Notes: generated by a model not told the origin, from the letters alone. A DNA stretch of 64,000 bases from Pomphorhynchus laevis (GCA_012934845.2 WNNJ02002090.1:1-64000); one strand, 5' to 3'; numbered from the stretch's first letter, positions 24,061 to 36,730 are shown. A program made the numbers and translations.

Positions 24061-25275
24061 AGTGTCATAGTTTCTCTTGATCTATCGTCTGCTTTTGACA
24101 TCGTCGATCACTCGATTCTTCTACATCGCTTTAGTCATGATTATGGCTTCTCATTACCCACTGTATCATGGTTTTCTTCATATCTGTCAAACCGTACATT
24201 TCGCGTCTATTCTAACTCTTCTCTCTCCCATCCTTCATCCATCCCGACCGGTGTTCCACAAGGCTCCGTATTAGGCCCTATGCTTTTCTCTCTTCTTCTC
24301 GGTGACTTGTTTTCGATTTCTCATAAATTGAACTTCCGTGTTATGCAATATGCTGATGACATTCTCATCTATGCTCACGCACCTGCTTATCGTATTCATG
24401 ATCTTAGTGTTTCTGTTTCCAGCTGTCTTGTCTCAATTTCCAACCATTTTTCTTCCCTTCGCCTTTCTCTGAATCCAGATAAATCTAAAATTATGTGGAT
24501 CCTACCTCGAAGCTTCGGCGTAGAACCTCCTTCCGTATCACTAAATTCTACAATTCTTCCTATCGTTGATAATCTCGTTTTCCTAGGCTTTCATTTCGAC
24601 AACCGACTTTCACTTAAACCTTTCGTTAGTGATAAAGTACGCTCATCTAACTTGATACTCCGCAATCTCCGTCAAGTTCGTAGATTGATCCATTTCCCTT
24701 ATTGTATGAATCTCATATCTTCTCTTCTTTTCTCAAGACTTGATTACTGTCTTAGTTTATTTTCCAACTCACCTAAATCCACTCTTCTTCCTTTACAACG
24801 CATCATCAACGCTGCCGTTCGAGTTATTCTCCGTCTTCGTCGTTTTGATCATACATCCTACTATCTTGTTTCTCTTGATTGGCCTACCATTTATTGTCGT
24901 GTTCAAATTCGTCTTCTTATCATTGCTTTTCGCCTTATAACTTCTCATACCCCTTCATTTCTCAACCTTTCTTTTCTCGACAATTCTCGTACTGTGTATT
25001 GTGCTCTGCGTTCCTGTAATTCCCTTCTTTTACATATCCTAATCTACTCTACCTCTTTTGGCTTCCGCTCCTTCGTTGTGGCTGCTCCTCTCTTGTGGAA
25101 TCAACTGCCTATTCATATCCGCCAATCAACATCTATGCCGTACTTCAAACGCCAAATCCAATTTTATTTCAACAATTAACTAATTACCTGTGACCTTTGA
25201 TGTTCTTTTTTTGTTTGTTAGTGGTCATGTAAGCGTGCATTTTGCACGCATTTGTCACGTTAAATAAAGATAAAC
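24061..25275 (+). mobile_element. L2-like LINE, 5'-truncated, open reverse-transcriptase half and 3' tail
   Basis: An uninterrupted frame of 370 codons (24070-25179; stop 25180-25182) starts inside the reverse transcriptase at VSLDLSSAFDIVDHSILL. It continues with SIPTGVPQGSVLGPMLFSLL, MQYADDILIYAHAPAYRIHD, a connection domain (LLFSRLDYCLSLFSNSPKST) and the C-terminal FVVAAPLLWNQLPIHIRQ. Because the frame is still open over its whole length, this is probably one of the younger insertions in the window. The 3' UTR is short (about 90 nt) and holds a stem-loop at 25233-25249, then CACGTTAAATAAAG. The 5' truncation is usual for LINEs. Confidence 0.9.
25233..25249 (+). other. 3'-terminal stem-loop of L2-like LINE (copy 2)
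   Basis: GCGTGC, loop ATTTT, GCACGC. It is preceded by TGTAA and followed by ATTTGTCACGTTAAATAAA, as in the copy at 41356-41372. Confidence 0.7.
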
Positions 25276-25278
25276 TTA

Positions 25279-25311
25279 TTATATTGGGATCATTATTTGA
25301 TCCCAATATAA
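25279..25311. repeat. Perfect 14-bp inverted repeat at the LINE 3' junction
   Basis: The arms TTATATTGGGATCA and TGATCCCAATATAA are separated by 5 nt. It lies directly after the 3' tail of the L2-like LINE. Confidence 0.75.
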
Positions 25312-27496
25312 TGATTCATTACATGAATGATCAAATTCATTATGTAAATTTGATCATTATTTGCGGCTAATAACTTACGTGAAAAAATAAAATAAATAAA
25401 ATATTGGAAATAATGATCAAAGTCCCAAAAATTTCACACAGTGAAATGAACATTATCCCTTAATATTTGACGAGGATATCGTTTAATAGATAATTTGATG
25501 TAAATAATTTGTGAATAGCACAGTGAGTTGAACATTAAAAAATCTAATGAATTTTGTATACTAAATAAAAATAATGTTTAAAACTGTTAACTGTTTATGC
25601 TAAAAATACAATTGTTACTTAAGGCATTTTTGATGCATGGAGTAGTTTGGTTCGCGCATTGCCTCCACGACCCGACATCCGGACAAGTGTTTGACAAGAA
25701 AAATCTGGTGTAATATTATTTGTTTTGTCGAAAATACAATTGTCACTTTAGGCATTTTTGAATAATATTTCAAAATAGACCTTCCTAACATGACAACTTC
25801 ACTAATGAATGTAAATTGTAAAATTGTATTCAATTACCCGAAGTGAAATTTAATCTCGTTTAAAAGTATTGTTCAATTTTACATTTGTTTCATAGACAAA
25901 ACATTAGCAGTTATAAATTGTAGTATATTGTCAAAATTTTATGGACTAATAAAATTATTTAATGCACTCATTAGGGCTATTTTATGAACACAAAAATTGA
26001 AATGAGTCAAAGAGACGTGAAGACGTGTACAATCTTTTTGATCCTGTATTCGTTGCATAAGTTGTACTTCAAAAATATTGTAATTATTGGCGCAGCTATA
26101 TATTTATACAATCGATTATAGGAATCCAAAGCCCAATGTGACAACCTTGAAATTTTTGATTTACAATTATTAGGATACATGAAACGGTACATGTTGAGGT
26201 TAAAATACATTCACGAAAAATAAAACTTGAAATAAATTTGAGATTAAATCACTATTATCAATAATGAAAGAATTAATGATTTAACTGATGATGGAGTGGT
26301 GAATGCTTTTACGACATTTTGAAAATTAAATTGATATTTTTAATCGGTAACAAATGATGTAAATAATTCGATATAGCTAATATTAAAAAAATTAGAGTAG
26401 ATCGGTTGATTGAAAGCAAATGAAAGTTCATTACGAGATGACAGTCGATAAACTTTTCGGTACTTCCTGTATCAATCACAACTTCACTTTTTAATTTTTT
26501 TAATATTGACATTTTTCAAGTTACATTGTTCGGTAAGTTCATTTGAATCTTGAAGATACTGATCGATTGATTAATAGTTCTGCCTGCGATATGAATGTAA
26601 CTTGAATCTCACACAAATTGAGCAGATCGATGATATGAATGTTTGATCGAGTTGTTGAATAGCGTCATTAAACGTTTAAGAATAATGTATGATTTTGACA
26701 CCAAGTTGATCAGAATATTCAGTAAATCCTATAAATCGAAATCCTGCAAATCGACTCTTCCAATGCTGCCATACTTGTGATGCCTCTTTTGAGTTGTTTT
26801 CGGTAGTGAGTGTCGGAGGAACCAAAATATTGTCCGTAAGAAGAATAACTTAGGTTTTGTTGGGTCAAATCTAGAAAGAAGAATAACTTAGGTTTTGTTG
26901 GGTCAAATCTAGAAATGTTAGTACAGTTAACGAGGATAAATAATACACAACAAAGATGTATAACAGCTACAGTGCCATCATCAGGAATAAAAAATTGTAA
27001 ATAATTAAAAGGTAATTTTTTATTACTGAAGACTGTAGTCATAGCTCCTAAAATACCACTAATATAAGGTGTGATCATTAGTTAACGGAAAATTGGATTC
27101 CTATTATTTATGATACAACTCACATATGTTACTTTGCAATAAAACAATAAATGGGTAATGACATTTTAACTGTTTTTACCATTTGCCGAGGGACGGTTAA
27201 AATAAAATATATTAAAATTTTTTATAAAATTTGATCACACTACAAAAGTGTGCTATAAGCGTATGCAAATAGGGACCAGTAAAATCACAGGATCATTACA
27301 ATAAGCAATGTAAGCTTTGAAACGGTATCACGTTTCTATGATCATCTTGATGTTATTGTAAGTGAATATATGAAGACAAGACCAAACGTTAAACATATCT
27401 AAATGTCTGCGTATGCTAGACCTGTTGATATGTTCGTTTGGTCAACCTGATCCAGTCAGCTTACGCGTTGCTTACTTCGCGCTTATAAAATCATAT
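25312..27496. other. Intergenic AT-rich region, no gene recognised
   Basis: Open frames here (for example minus 26719-27078) are short and match nothing I know. A 39-bp unit beginning AGAAGAATAACTTAGG is present twice in tandem at about 26838-26915. No RNA gene was recognised. Confidence 0.45.
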
Positions 27497-30400
27497 ATAA
27501 TAAGGAATTTCTTAAATAAACTTAACAACCACTAAAAATAACTAAAAAAGACAGTTGAAAAACAACAGTTCAAGATCGATAAGAAAAATCAAAATGTTTA
27601 GTCTTCACGATATTATCACGGCCTCAGGTCCAGCGAGATTTGAGCCTTCCAGCCAATCCAACACGCCGCTCTCCGACTGAACCACCTGGGGTCTTAACCC
27701 CCCCCCGAAAAGTCCAATCGAGGCGGACTATGCTCGGTAATCGCGAGATGAGGAGCTTGAGAAACCTTAGTCTTTGCTCTTGGGGACGTCTTCTTGGAAA
27801 GAAGACTAATCTCGAGATAGCCCAAGTACACCAGAGGCGCACTTGAGTTTTCCCATTCAATGACAGATGCTGAGCCCGTTTCAGGGCCCACCTAGCTCTC
27901 TTCAGAATCCGTTTGAGTCTATCCAGGTCACCGTAATGGTAAACTCCAGGTATTTTACTCGACTTGTGAAGGTAGGGAGTGGTTGATTAGTCAATACGGA
28001 AGATAGAGCTGTGAGTGCTAGTCTCTTTATTTTTTCTTTGTCGCAGGAGCGCCATGAAAGACAACCACCTGCGATTTCGAGGAGTTTAAAATAAGATTGG
28101 ATATGGGTAACTGATCTTTTAGTCTTAAAAGGAAACGGCTGATGTCAGAGATTACATCATTGCACCTGCGTCCATAGAACAGGGATGTGGTATCATCAGC
28201 GTGTACCACTAGATGTTAGTCGCGTTTAAAGTTTTTGTAAAGTTTAATGGAGGCGGCAAGATACAGGATTAAATAAAAGTGGGGAACCTTGAGGCACACC
28301 TGTAATAGGGTAGAACAGGCGTACATCAGGGTCGTCTTCATAGAAGAATCGCTTGGTATACGACAATATTTCCACTTTGTTAACAATTCTCGCAGGTAAT
28401 TCAAAGGACCTGCGAGAAGAGATAACAAAAAGAATGGAAATGCGGTCAAATGCAGCAGAGAAGTCAAGAAAAACAGCCACAGCAAGCTTATGACCGTTGT
28501 CATGACAAACCTGATACACTTCACCTAATGCTGTATGGACCTAGCGATCTTTAACGTACCCATAAAAACCTGGTGGGATTAAATTTCGCCTACATAGATG
28601 GTCGCGGATTTTACGCTCAAGCGTTTTTCGGAAATGGAGATGAGGGAGTTGACGGTCTGTCGAAAGCTGACATACCCGAGTGGAGAGTGGCGCGTGGGAT
28701 TTGGAAGTGTCTGAAAGTGGCCCTTAGGAGTTTAGGATATCTGTGACAGATAAGTCCCTGCTCCTGGCGTCGCACCAAAGCGGGATTGGTTGGAGAGATA
28801 AAGTGACTCCATAATAATGTAGGGATAGTGACTCCTCCAAAACTTTGTCAAGGTCTATGCTACCTATCTATCCCAAAGATCTCTCCTTCCAGCAGACAAG
28901 CTTCTCCTTCTTAAATATCTTCTAAAAGGAAGACTGAAAAGCGTTAAGGCAATAAATGCTCGCCCTATCCCTACTCAGCTGGAACTTATATCTAGTGCTC
29001 CAGTATTCATTTGAGAGAACCTGTCTGGTGGAAACAGAGAGATTAGGAAGGTATAACATTTTAGCTAGTACCTTGAGTTTTGTTGGAGTGGGATTGTGTA
29101 TTCGCCCTTTATAGGTAGTCGAAAGAAACGCGGTAGCTTGCGATGAGAGGTAGCAATTAAATTCGGTCAAACTTTCATTACCAATTCTGTGGAAGAGTTG
29201 GATAGCTGCCTGAAAGAAAGCAACTCTGATTGGATCAAAGTGAAACCTCCTTCTAAGCAACGTATCTTCTTCCATCCGCCAACGAATTAGGTCATGAGAG
29301 GTGGTCTGTTTTTGGCGCGACTGCTCAGTACAGATGGGCTTCAACAACCACATCTTATGAAGCAGTAATATGTCGATGAGAGAATTAGTTATTGAGCAAT
29401 GAAAGGTGGAGGCCGTGGTTTATGAATAAGGTAGCCGTTCCTGATATGTTTCCCGTTCTTACAAAGTGATATAGCTAAAAAGGACAGGGCTGGACAGGAA
29501 TAGTTTAAAAGGAGGGATGATCTTAAGGAGCATTTCACTAGGGTAAAAAGACTTTGAGATGAAGAGGAGTGTGGAGGGTTATGTACCTAGTAAATTGGGT
29601 GTAAATGTGCTTAGGGATAAATCAAGTAATGTCCTGAAGAATACGGATAGACCACGTCTTCTGAAGGACTATAACATCTGCATATTTACCTGATAGAAGC
29701 CTAAGGGCGGAAGTACCTCCCGAATTCCACTGAAAAATATTCAGTGAAAAAGGCTCTTGATTACTTCCCATTGTGTTACATCAGCTGGAGTGGGATGCCC
29801 CCTCTAGCCCAAACCAGAGGTGGGAAGGCTGCCCTTCCCACAACCGGCCAAACTAGCAGAAGTCATTTGCCCATCGACTTTATCTTCATTTCCCAAGGAG
29901 TCTGTCGCTACTTCCCAACCATTATCCTTATTGGCCAACTTTAAAGAGTTCAGACTCTTTTTAGAAGCATTTCGTTTTTTTTTGAAGACGGGGATTTCTT
30001 TGAGAACGTCGTAATATTCGTCGTTATAACAGAACGTAACTCATCAAACTTAGCAACAAGGTATTGAGTTAAAGTTCGCAACTCGTTCATATTTGCCTGG
30101 TGCCTAGCATCTATAAGCTTATTGATATCTGAGTTTGTCATTGTAATATCGGTAGATCTATTTGCCGAGCAGGCATCAGCGAAGTTGACCGTCTTGCAGG
30201 GTGATCCACAATGCTGCTTCTTGTAGTATTTAAAGTAGCTACATTTTCTGGACCAAGAAGGATGTTCACCGCCGCAGCTAGAACAATGGGGAGCCTCAAA
30301 ATATCTTATTGAATTGAATAAAATTCTATTTTTGTAAGCAACAGTGAACTCTCTCAGGAACTTATTAAAAAGGTTCTGTTTTTCGAAAGGTTGTTGAAGT

Positions 30401-30530
30401 TTCACTATAACAAGGTTTACCAATTTTGGCACACAATTTTGGCACATTTGGCTCCCTCCGTGCTCGAGACTAAAAACTGAAAAGATACACCACTTACCTT
30501 TTTAGCAGGAACAATTGTTTCCATTGAGCG
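27497..30530 (-). mobile_element. LINE A, near full length but decayed, two ORFs
   Basis: Read on the minus strand. ORF1 begins near 30520 and continues in the open stretch 29950-30447. It carries a Cys/His knuckle, CSSCGGEHPSWSRKC, of the kind found in ORF1 of Jockey/R1/I elements. The following region is decayed. The reverse transcriptase follows: RKTLERKIRDHL, GFYGYVKDR, VAVFLDFSAAFDRIS, ITGVPQGSP and VHADDTTSLFYGR (ADD box). It ends in the RxPxxQRLRFLKLL segment and a 3' UTR shared with 2258-2970. Frameshifts and stops are numerous. No endonuclease domain could be read with confidence. Confidence 0.8.
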
Positions 30531-31135
30531 CTTTGATCCTCCGATAATTGCCACAAATCATATATGTTGTATGCATCCCTGCTACATATTCATTGTTTCG
30601 TGAACAACTGAAGATATATTAAAATATTTTGCGACAAGCGACCTATCTAGTGTTCATTGCGATTCGTAATAAATATTTCATTTACTAATGTTTATATATA
30701 CCGATTTGTTGCAATAACAATTTATATATATTTATATAAAGAAGGTGTATTAGAAGAAGGCATATATATTGGTTGATTGAGTTCATGCTGCGCGCCTAGA
30801 TCCATAAGGATACGATTATATACTTTAATGAAGTGTAGAAAACAGGAAAAGACACTTATAATTTATTTAAGCGTTTCGTCCTTTATAGGGACTTCGTCAG
30901 TGTATTGCAAGTTTAATTAAGCAAATATTTTAACCGCTGGTTAAAATATTTGATTAATCTTTGGTTAATCTTTTGTTAAGTCTCAGAGTGATACATTAGA
31001 CTGATGGAGTTAATGATCGAAGTCCAGTTATTTAGCAGCAAATATGGATACAAAATCAATCGTAGCCAGCTTTGGCTCCTGGACCACAGTTTCAAACGAT
31101 TTTAAGCAATAACAATAACTATATATATTAAATCG
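30531..31135. other. Spacer between LINE A and PLE 1
   Basis: AT-rich, with no gene. It contains a hammerhead-like core on the minus strand (30871-30900). Confidence 0.5.
30871..30900 (-). ncRNA. Hammerhead-ribozyme-like core, probably PLE-derived
   Basis: On the minus strand the order is CTGACGA, then a hairpin with arms GTCC and GGAC around a short A/T-rich loop, then GAAACGC, then AAATAAA. This is the CUGANGA / stem II / GAAA layout of hammerhead ribozymes, which PLEs are known to carry. One extra A lies before stem II. I found no convincing stem III partner or cleavage triplet, so activity is doubtful. Confidence 0.4.
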
Positions 31136-31249
31136 TCTCAAAGAAGACTCCTGGTGCAGTTCAATCTGATTCCTACATATTTTGAAAGCTTCCCAATGAG
31201 GAACCTGAATATATCCAAGAGAACCAAATCACTCGCGCATGCACAGTAT
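31136..31249 (+). repeat. PLE 1 terminal segment, copy 1 of a 114-bp direct repeat
   Basis: It begins TCTCAAAGAAGAC and ends CGCGCATGCACAGTAT. The partner is 35216-35329, 4080 bp away in the same orientation, with only a few substitutions. PLEs often carry such direct terminal or partial tandem repeats. Confidence 0.8.
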
Positions 31250-33690
31250 TTACGATTTTGTCTCCTTAACAGACTTACTACGAAAGGAATCAAGATCAAC
31301 AAATCAACGGAGGTCAACTTTAACTTAGTTAGACCTACACAAACTCAAAAATATCAAAGCGAATGGAATGATATTTTGCGATGCACAGAACAAGCACTTA
31401 CATATGTCTTGTGAAAGTTTTATTCAAGTGCATATAACTCTTCTCGCTAGCCTGTTGATTCTTGTACATATTCGTCACTGTTATCATCTAAATATCATAA
31501 ATTATCATATCTTTATGGCAGAACAGTATACAGTGCAGAACTTCGTTCGATGGATTTAAAATCTAATCGTCGTTTTCGGAAGCCATTTCGTAATGCACCG
31601 GTTGTCAACATTTCATCGAAAGCTATCACTGAATCACAATTAAATGCTCTCTCATTGGGTATGTCGTTTGCATCAATGCCTCGTGAATTTAACCGTCTTA
31701 AAATGATTGATGGCTTGCGCTATATGGCAAATAAAATATATCCTCGAGCACCTGAATTGGCGACAAATGACGATAAATTAAAATTTCTTGATTGCAATTC
31801 AATCCAGAAATATGTGAATCTTCCACCTAACTTCAATTCGCAGAAAAACATGTCTAAAGAAGTCCGTGATGCGCTTATTGAATTGCGTGATAGAGACGAC
31901 CTTGTTATATGCCCAGTTGATAAAGGTAGCAAGACTCTGATATGGTACAAAAAAGATTGTATAGATGAAGGTTTACGCTAATTAAATACAGTTTCTTACA
32001 TGAATATATCTTCAACCCAATTCGATAATATGGTTCAATATGTACGATCTACTATACAACAGCACATTCCTGATAAAGAACTAACAGGATCACTATATGT
32101 CGATAAGCCAATTCCAGGACATATATATCTTCTTCCAAAAATTCACAAGAATGAAAGTCTGTCCTGGAAGACATATTGTACGTAATTCTGGTACGTCCAC
32201 CGAGAAACTGTCGAAATATCTTTATCGTATCTTATATCCTATTTTAGCATCAACTAACTAGTTTCTAGCAAGCATGACGACTTCATCCGTGCCTTCGAAA
32301 AGTACCAAGACTCTATACGTCCTTCCTCACTCCTCTGTACGCTGGATGTTGAAGCATTATTTACATCTATAGAGCATCAAAAAGGAATTAAAGCAATAAT
32401 GGGACATTTACACAAATCCAAATTCACAGAAAAAGAAATCGATGATATTGGCGCTCTCTTAGAATGTGTCTTAACGTCAAATATCTTTGATTTTGAAGGC
32501 ACGTTACACAAGCAATTGATTGGAACAGCTATGGGGACTCCGGTAGGTCCGACTTACGCATGTCTCTATGTAGCTTCAGTTGAGGACAATTATATAAATA
32601 ACGCGCAATTAAAGCCAAGCATGTAGCTGCGATACGTCAATGATGTTTTCTGTGTTTGAGACTATGGCAAAGATAAGCTCGTAGAATTTAAAAAAGGACT
32701 TAATTGTGCATCGAAATTGAATTTCACTTGCAGTGATGACTTATCTGCAAAAATGGTCGCATTCTCAGATTTGCTCTTAAACGAGGCATAAACAATGTTT
32801 GGGAATCAACAGTACAACGCAAATTCTTACAGACGCGTTCATTGATACACGCGTGCAGTGTGCACCATCCCAAAACTAAACGAATGCTCATAATAAATGA
32901 AGCCATAAGAGCTAAGAAAATATGCTCAACTCGCTTAAACTTTGAAAACTACATATCCATATTATACGAGGAATTCATAAACAGAGGATATTCCGCCCAC
33001 CAAATAAAACGGCAATTTCGCGAAGTTAGAAAAATGAACATAGACTGTCTGCTAATAAAAACGAAAAACGCTGAAGACGGTAAGCAATTATTCTCAACTT
33101 TCAATTACCACCAAGCTCTTTTACGGTTGCAGGGGATATCGACAATGCCCTTGGATCAGTTAGTGATAGAGATAGTTCAACGCTGAAGCTACCTAGTATG
33201 GCATTTTGAACGCCTTTCACTCTCCGTAATCTTTTTCGCAGCTGTAAAAAACAAGCGATGGCAATGATCAGTGCATGCATGGATGGGCGTTGTAAATCCT
33301 GTGAAGTGATGAAGGCAACATCGAGCTTTAAAAGTTCTATAACCAACGTACAATACAAAGTAAAAGGCGAAAACATATGTAAATCGCAAGGATGTGTGTA
33401 CCTATGTGAATGTGTTGTTTGCAAGGCACAATATGTTGGTGAAACAGCCCGTCAAACAAACCTCTGTATAAACAATAGACGGTCATACATAAAGGCCAAA
33501 CGCCGTGGTCGCGATGGTGCTGCAAATCACATAATTGAAAACAACATTCACTACAGCTTACTGTCATTGAAAGCGGTTTCACAAACAATGCACAAAGAAA
33601 ACAGATTGAACAATACTGGATTGCGCAATTGATGTGCGATATACAATTAAGTGTACATCATCAATGTTGCTTACCCTAGCTACAATAGTT
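31136..33690 (+). mobile_element. Penelope-like element 1 (PLE 1) with GIY-YIG endonuclease, decayed
   Basis: Parts in order: a leader and N-terminal region (31136-31410); a segment at 31550-31981 with PVVNISSKAIT and LRDRDDLVICPVDKGSK, the N-terminal motif of PLE reverse transcriptases; HIYLLPKIHKN near 32130; LDVEALFTSIEH and GTAMGTPVGPTYA near 32340-32570, with an LRYVNDVF motif in the place of YxDD; and a GIY-YIG endonuclease at 33258-33632 with a Cys cluster and VYLCECVVCKAQYVGET. PLEs use this nuclease for target priming. The element is broken in several places. Its first 114 bp recur at 35216-35329. Confidence 0.85.
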
Positions 33691-33699
33691 AAAAGCGGC

Positions 33700-34510
33700 A
33701 ATATACGAACGACGTGCAGAGAGTGCATTCAGCAATTGTGATAATTCGCTCGACAAACAAAAGAGTGAACAGAACAATGGGCCAAAAATATTATAAATTG
33801 ACATTTTTGTGCAAAAATACGTACTTGGGGCATGATGCAATAGTTACAACGTTAACCAGTGATGGTATACCGAGTAATTTGTTGCATCGTGTCCTGGGTA
33901 TATTAAAAGCAAGAACTTTCTACTTGGATGATGACGGGGGTAAGTACTATCATCTCAACAAAGGACTTCCCAGGGCTCACCTCTGTCTCCTATCATTTAT
34001 ATGATAGTGACGAGGGGAGTTCTGGAGGGTCTTTTGGATAGGAACACCCACGCTATCATTTATGCGGACGACATCTCGATCGCATTTAAGAGAAATACTC
34101 TGTCGGATGCAAGGTTTGAAGGGCGAATGAAGTCTGTAATGGACATTGTTGCTCATCGCTTAGCGAAGTTTGGCTTGTCTTTAAACCCAGCGAAGAGCAA
34201 TTTTGTTCATTACAGATTTCGGCGTCCTGGAAAGCACACTCGTCTCCTCGATTCTCTTCCAGGGAATCGAAAGCGTCGGGTGCGCATTCTGGGATCCGTT
34301 TTCGAACCACGTTTGCATCATAGGTCAGATATGGCCAGGTGTTTTAAATTAGTTAGAATAGGGCTACGTATGTTTGAAAGAGCGAGACGATTAAATGCCG
34401 GTTTGGGTATATGTGTAATTGTGCTCAATGCGTTTGTATTGAGCGAATTGTACTTCTACTCAAACAATCGCCCTCCAGAACAACGATATCTATTTTTAAA
34501 ACGATTATTA
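33700..34510 (+). mobile_element. LINE A-related fragment (reverse transcriptase) inside the PLE 1 region
   Basis: Plus-strand frames carry GQKYYKLTFLCKN, a KGLPQGSPLSPIIY-like motif split by a frameshift near 33970, and, at 34001-34612, THAIIYADDISIAF, KFGLSLNPAKSNFVHY and RPPEQRYLFLKRLLI. The last stretch matches the end of LINE A (RPPKQRLRFLKLLI), so this is a related family in the opposite orientation. It lies between the PLE 1 endonuclease and the repeated PLE 1 segment, which suggests insertion into the PLE. Confidence 0.7.
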
Positions 34511-35215
34511 ATTTTAATAAATAAATTTTTTATGAATGAAATTGAAATTAAAAATAAATTAATTAAAAAATATGTTTTATTTTACAATTTGAAAATCAAA
34601 TGTTTTGAATAATTTTTTGTTTATCTTGTTTGAAATTTGTTTGATTATTTTTCTAAAATTAGATGTATATATTAATTTTATATTGCGCTTGCCTACAAGT
34701 GCTTTGTCAGAGAAATTAGAGAAATTAAGAAAAGTATAATTAAATGTATTATATCTTCATTTTTTGTCATTGTTTAAATAATTTTAAGATAATGTTACAA
34801 AATATTTTTTATTTTATTGGTAATATCAATTTTATCCAAATTTTTTTTATGATGATTTTGAATTTTTATTTTTTAGAATTGAATTTTAGCAGTTTATCAT
34901 TTTGAATTTTTGTTTAAAATTCTTATCCTCGACATCCAACCAAAGAAATCTCAATCGAAACCTGCAAAAAGAAAGAAAGGAAACTCGATTGGGGCTCCAT
35001 ACTTGGCTGGGGTCGAAAAAGTCAGAAAAAAAACGAAAATATATATGAATTTTGTGTTTTTTACTTTAATAAATCATTATTATTTTATTATAAAATGCGT
35101 AGTGACAAATCCTGATGAAGGCAGTAGCCAAAAGCTTGAACTAAATAATTGTAAATTCAATCAAATAAATCTTTTGGATTTCCCGGTTTAATTTTCCTTT
35201 ATATATATGAAAGCT
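34511..35215 (+). other. AT-rich segment with PLE-like tail
   Basis: The first 380 bp are very AT-rich and without signal. The open frame 34910-35191 (PAKRKKGNSIGAPYLAGVEK) has a basic stretch and GAPYLAGVEK, which faintly recalls the segment ahead of the endonuclease in some PLEs. It runs through a hammerhead-like core at 35112-35134. The segment ends where the 114-bp PLE repeat starts. Confidence 0.35.
35112..35134 (+). ncRNA. Degenerate hammerhead-like core near the PLE 1 3' repeat
   Basis: CTGATGA is followed by a small hairpin (GGC, AGTA, GCC), then AAAAGC in the place of GAAAC. The location, about 80 bp before the repeated PLE end, is where PLE hammerheads are expected. The core is imperfect. 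Confidence 0.35.
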
Positions 35216-35329
35216 TCTCAAAGAAGACCCAAGGTGCAGTTCAATCTAATTCCTACATATTTTGAAAGCTTCCCAAAGAGGAACCTGAATATATTCAAGA
35301 GAACCAAATCATTCGCGCATGCACAGTAT
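35216..35329 (+). repeat. PLE 1 terminal segment, copy 2 of the direct repeat
   Basis: Partner of 31136-31249. It is followed at once by a (TA)n tract. Confidence 0.8.
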
Positions 35330-35341
35330 GCGCGAGTGATT

Positions 35342-35351
35342 ATATAATATA

Positions 35352-35430
<79 letters not shown>
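35342..35430. repeat. (TA)n microsatellite
   Basis: About 89 bp of alternating T and A, with two interruptions at its left end. Confidence 0.95.
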
Positions 35431-35435
<5 letters not shown>

Positions 35436-36730
35436 GTTTTTTTCATATCAATATACTCTTTCGCCATTCAGTTTGACACCAAAAAATACAACCTTTTAAT
35501 ATATTCAAATTTAATTTTTATGTAAAGTCAAATTAAACAAACCCTTATATCAGAAAATCTATTATGGTTTTAAACTTTCTCGAAATATTAGTTTGTCGAA
35601 TTTTGCTATTTATATCAAATCTTCAATTAAAATTTATTTATTTGTTGTATGCACTAAACTGCACAAAAATGATATTTAATAAAAATTAAATAATTATAAG
35701 TCCTTATTTACGACTAATTATCTTTATGGTAAATTACAAGTTTCGTATTAACCTTAACCGATTAAGTTATTAAACTTATTTAACCTTAATTGATTCTTTG
35801 AAAGATAGATAAATAAAGTTTATAGCTTTGGTTGCTTAATCTAGTTGGTATAACAGATAGTGACATTTACTCAAATATTAGTTACATCTTACGTTGGTTT
35901 CGCCATTAACTGTTACTTTATTGTTGGCTTATGGTAACGATTAAATTACGGTTAAATAATATTCTTAATATTAAATAATTTTATATTATTAATATTAAAT
36001 ATTAATAATTTAATGTTTGCTTATAAGTGATTAAATAACGATAAAGTGTTACTCTATAAATTAACTTAAATTAATTTAAACTGTTACCAGGTAAATTAAC
36101 AAAAATATCGGGGCTATTGCAAAGGTTTTTTGATTCCTATAATTAATTGCGGAAATAGATAGTTACAGCAAAAATTACAATATTTTTGAAGTGTAACTGA
36201 TGCAACGGAAACATGATCAAAGTAATTTGTACACGTCTTATCATATTTGTGATTGATTTCAATCTTTTTGTCTTTGCCCAACATACAGCATTTGATTATG
36301 TCTTTATTAAATAACAATTTTAGCTGATGTTTTAGTTGATTATATATTTACTTCAATAAACATTTGTAATGGTAATCACGTAATTTTAAGTTGCTCATAA
36401 TTTAAGTCAGCTTTTCTTTCTCAGACTGATGCTGCATCCCAGTTTGTATTCCGGGTCAAATATATTTACAAAAATATGACAATTGAGTATGTATGCAATT
36501 CTCTTAGTCTGATTATTAGGGATTGTTCTACCATTGCCCATTAGGGGACTTTTAAAGTCTTGTGTTTATTTGATTTACAATAAATGTTTAAAAAAAATTA
36601 ATTTACACCAGAGTGAGCAAAAGCTCGTTACAAGGTGAGTCACAATAGTCACAAAGTTAAAATAAAAAATGAAGAAAAAATGTCACGTAATTGTAGTCAC
36701 AAAGTTCAATTATCGTTTGAATGCAGTTTT
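35431..36730. other. AT-rich stretch, no gene seen
   Basis: No recognisable frame, RNA or element. Short repeats of the (T)TAACCGATTAAG / TTAACCTTAATTGATT kind lie near 35750-35800. Confidence 0.45.

Noticed and set aside
26719-27078. 119-codon minus-strand frame as a host gene
   Set aside because: It overlaps a 39-bp tandem duplication, has no splice or family evidence, and is of a length expected by chance in this region.
33101-33588. Minus-strand open frames within PLE 1
   Set aside because: They are antisense to the GIY-YIG endonuclease frame, which has clear family motifs.
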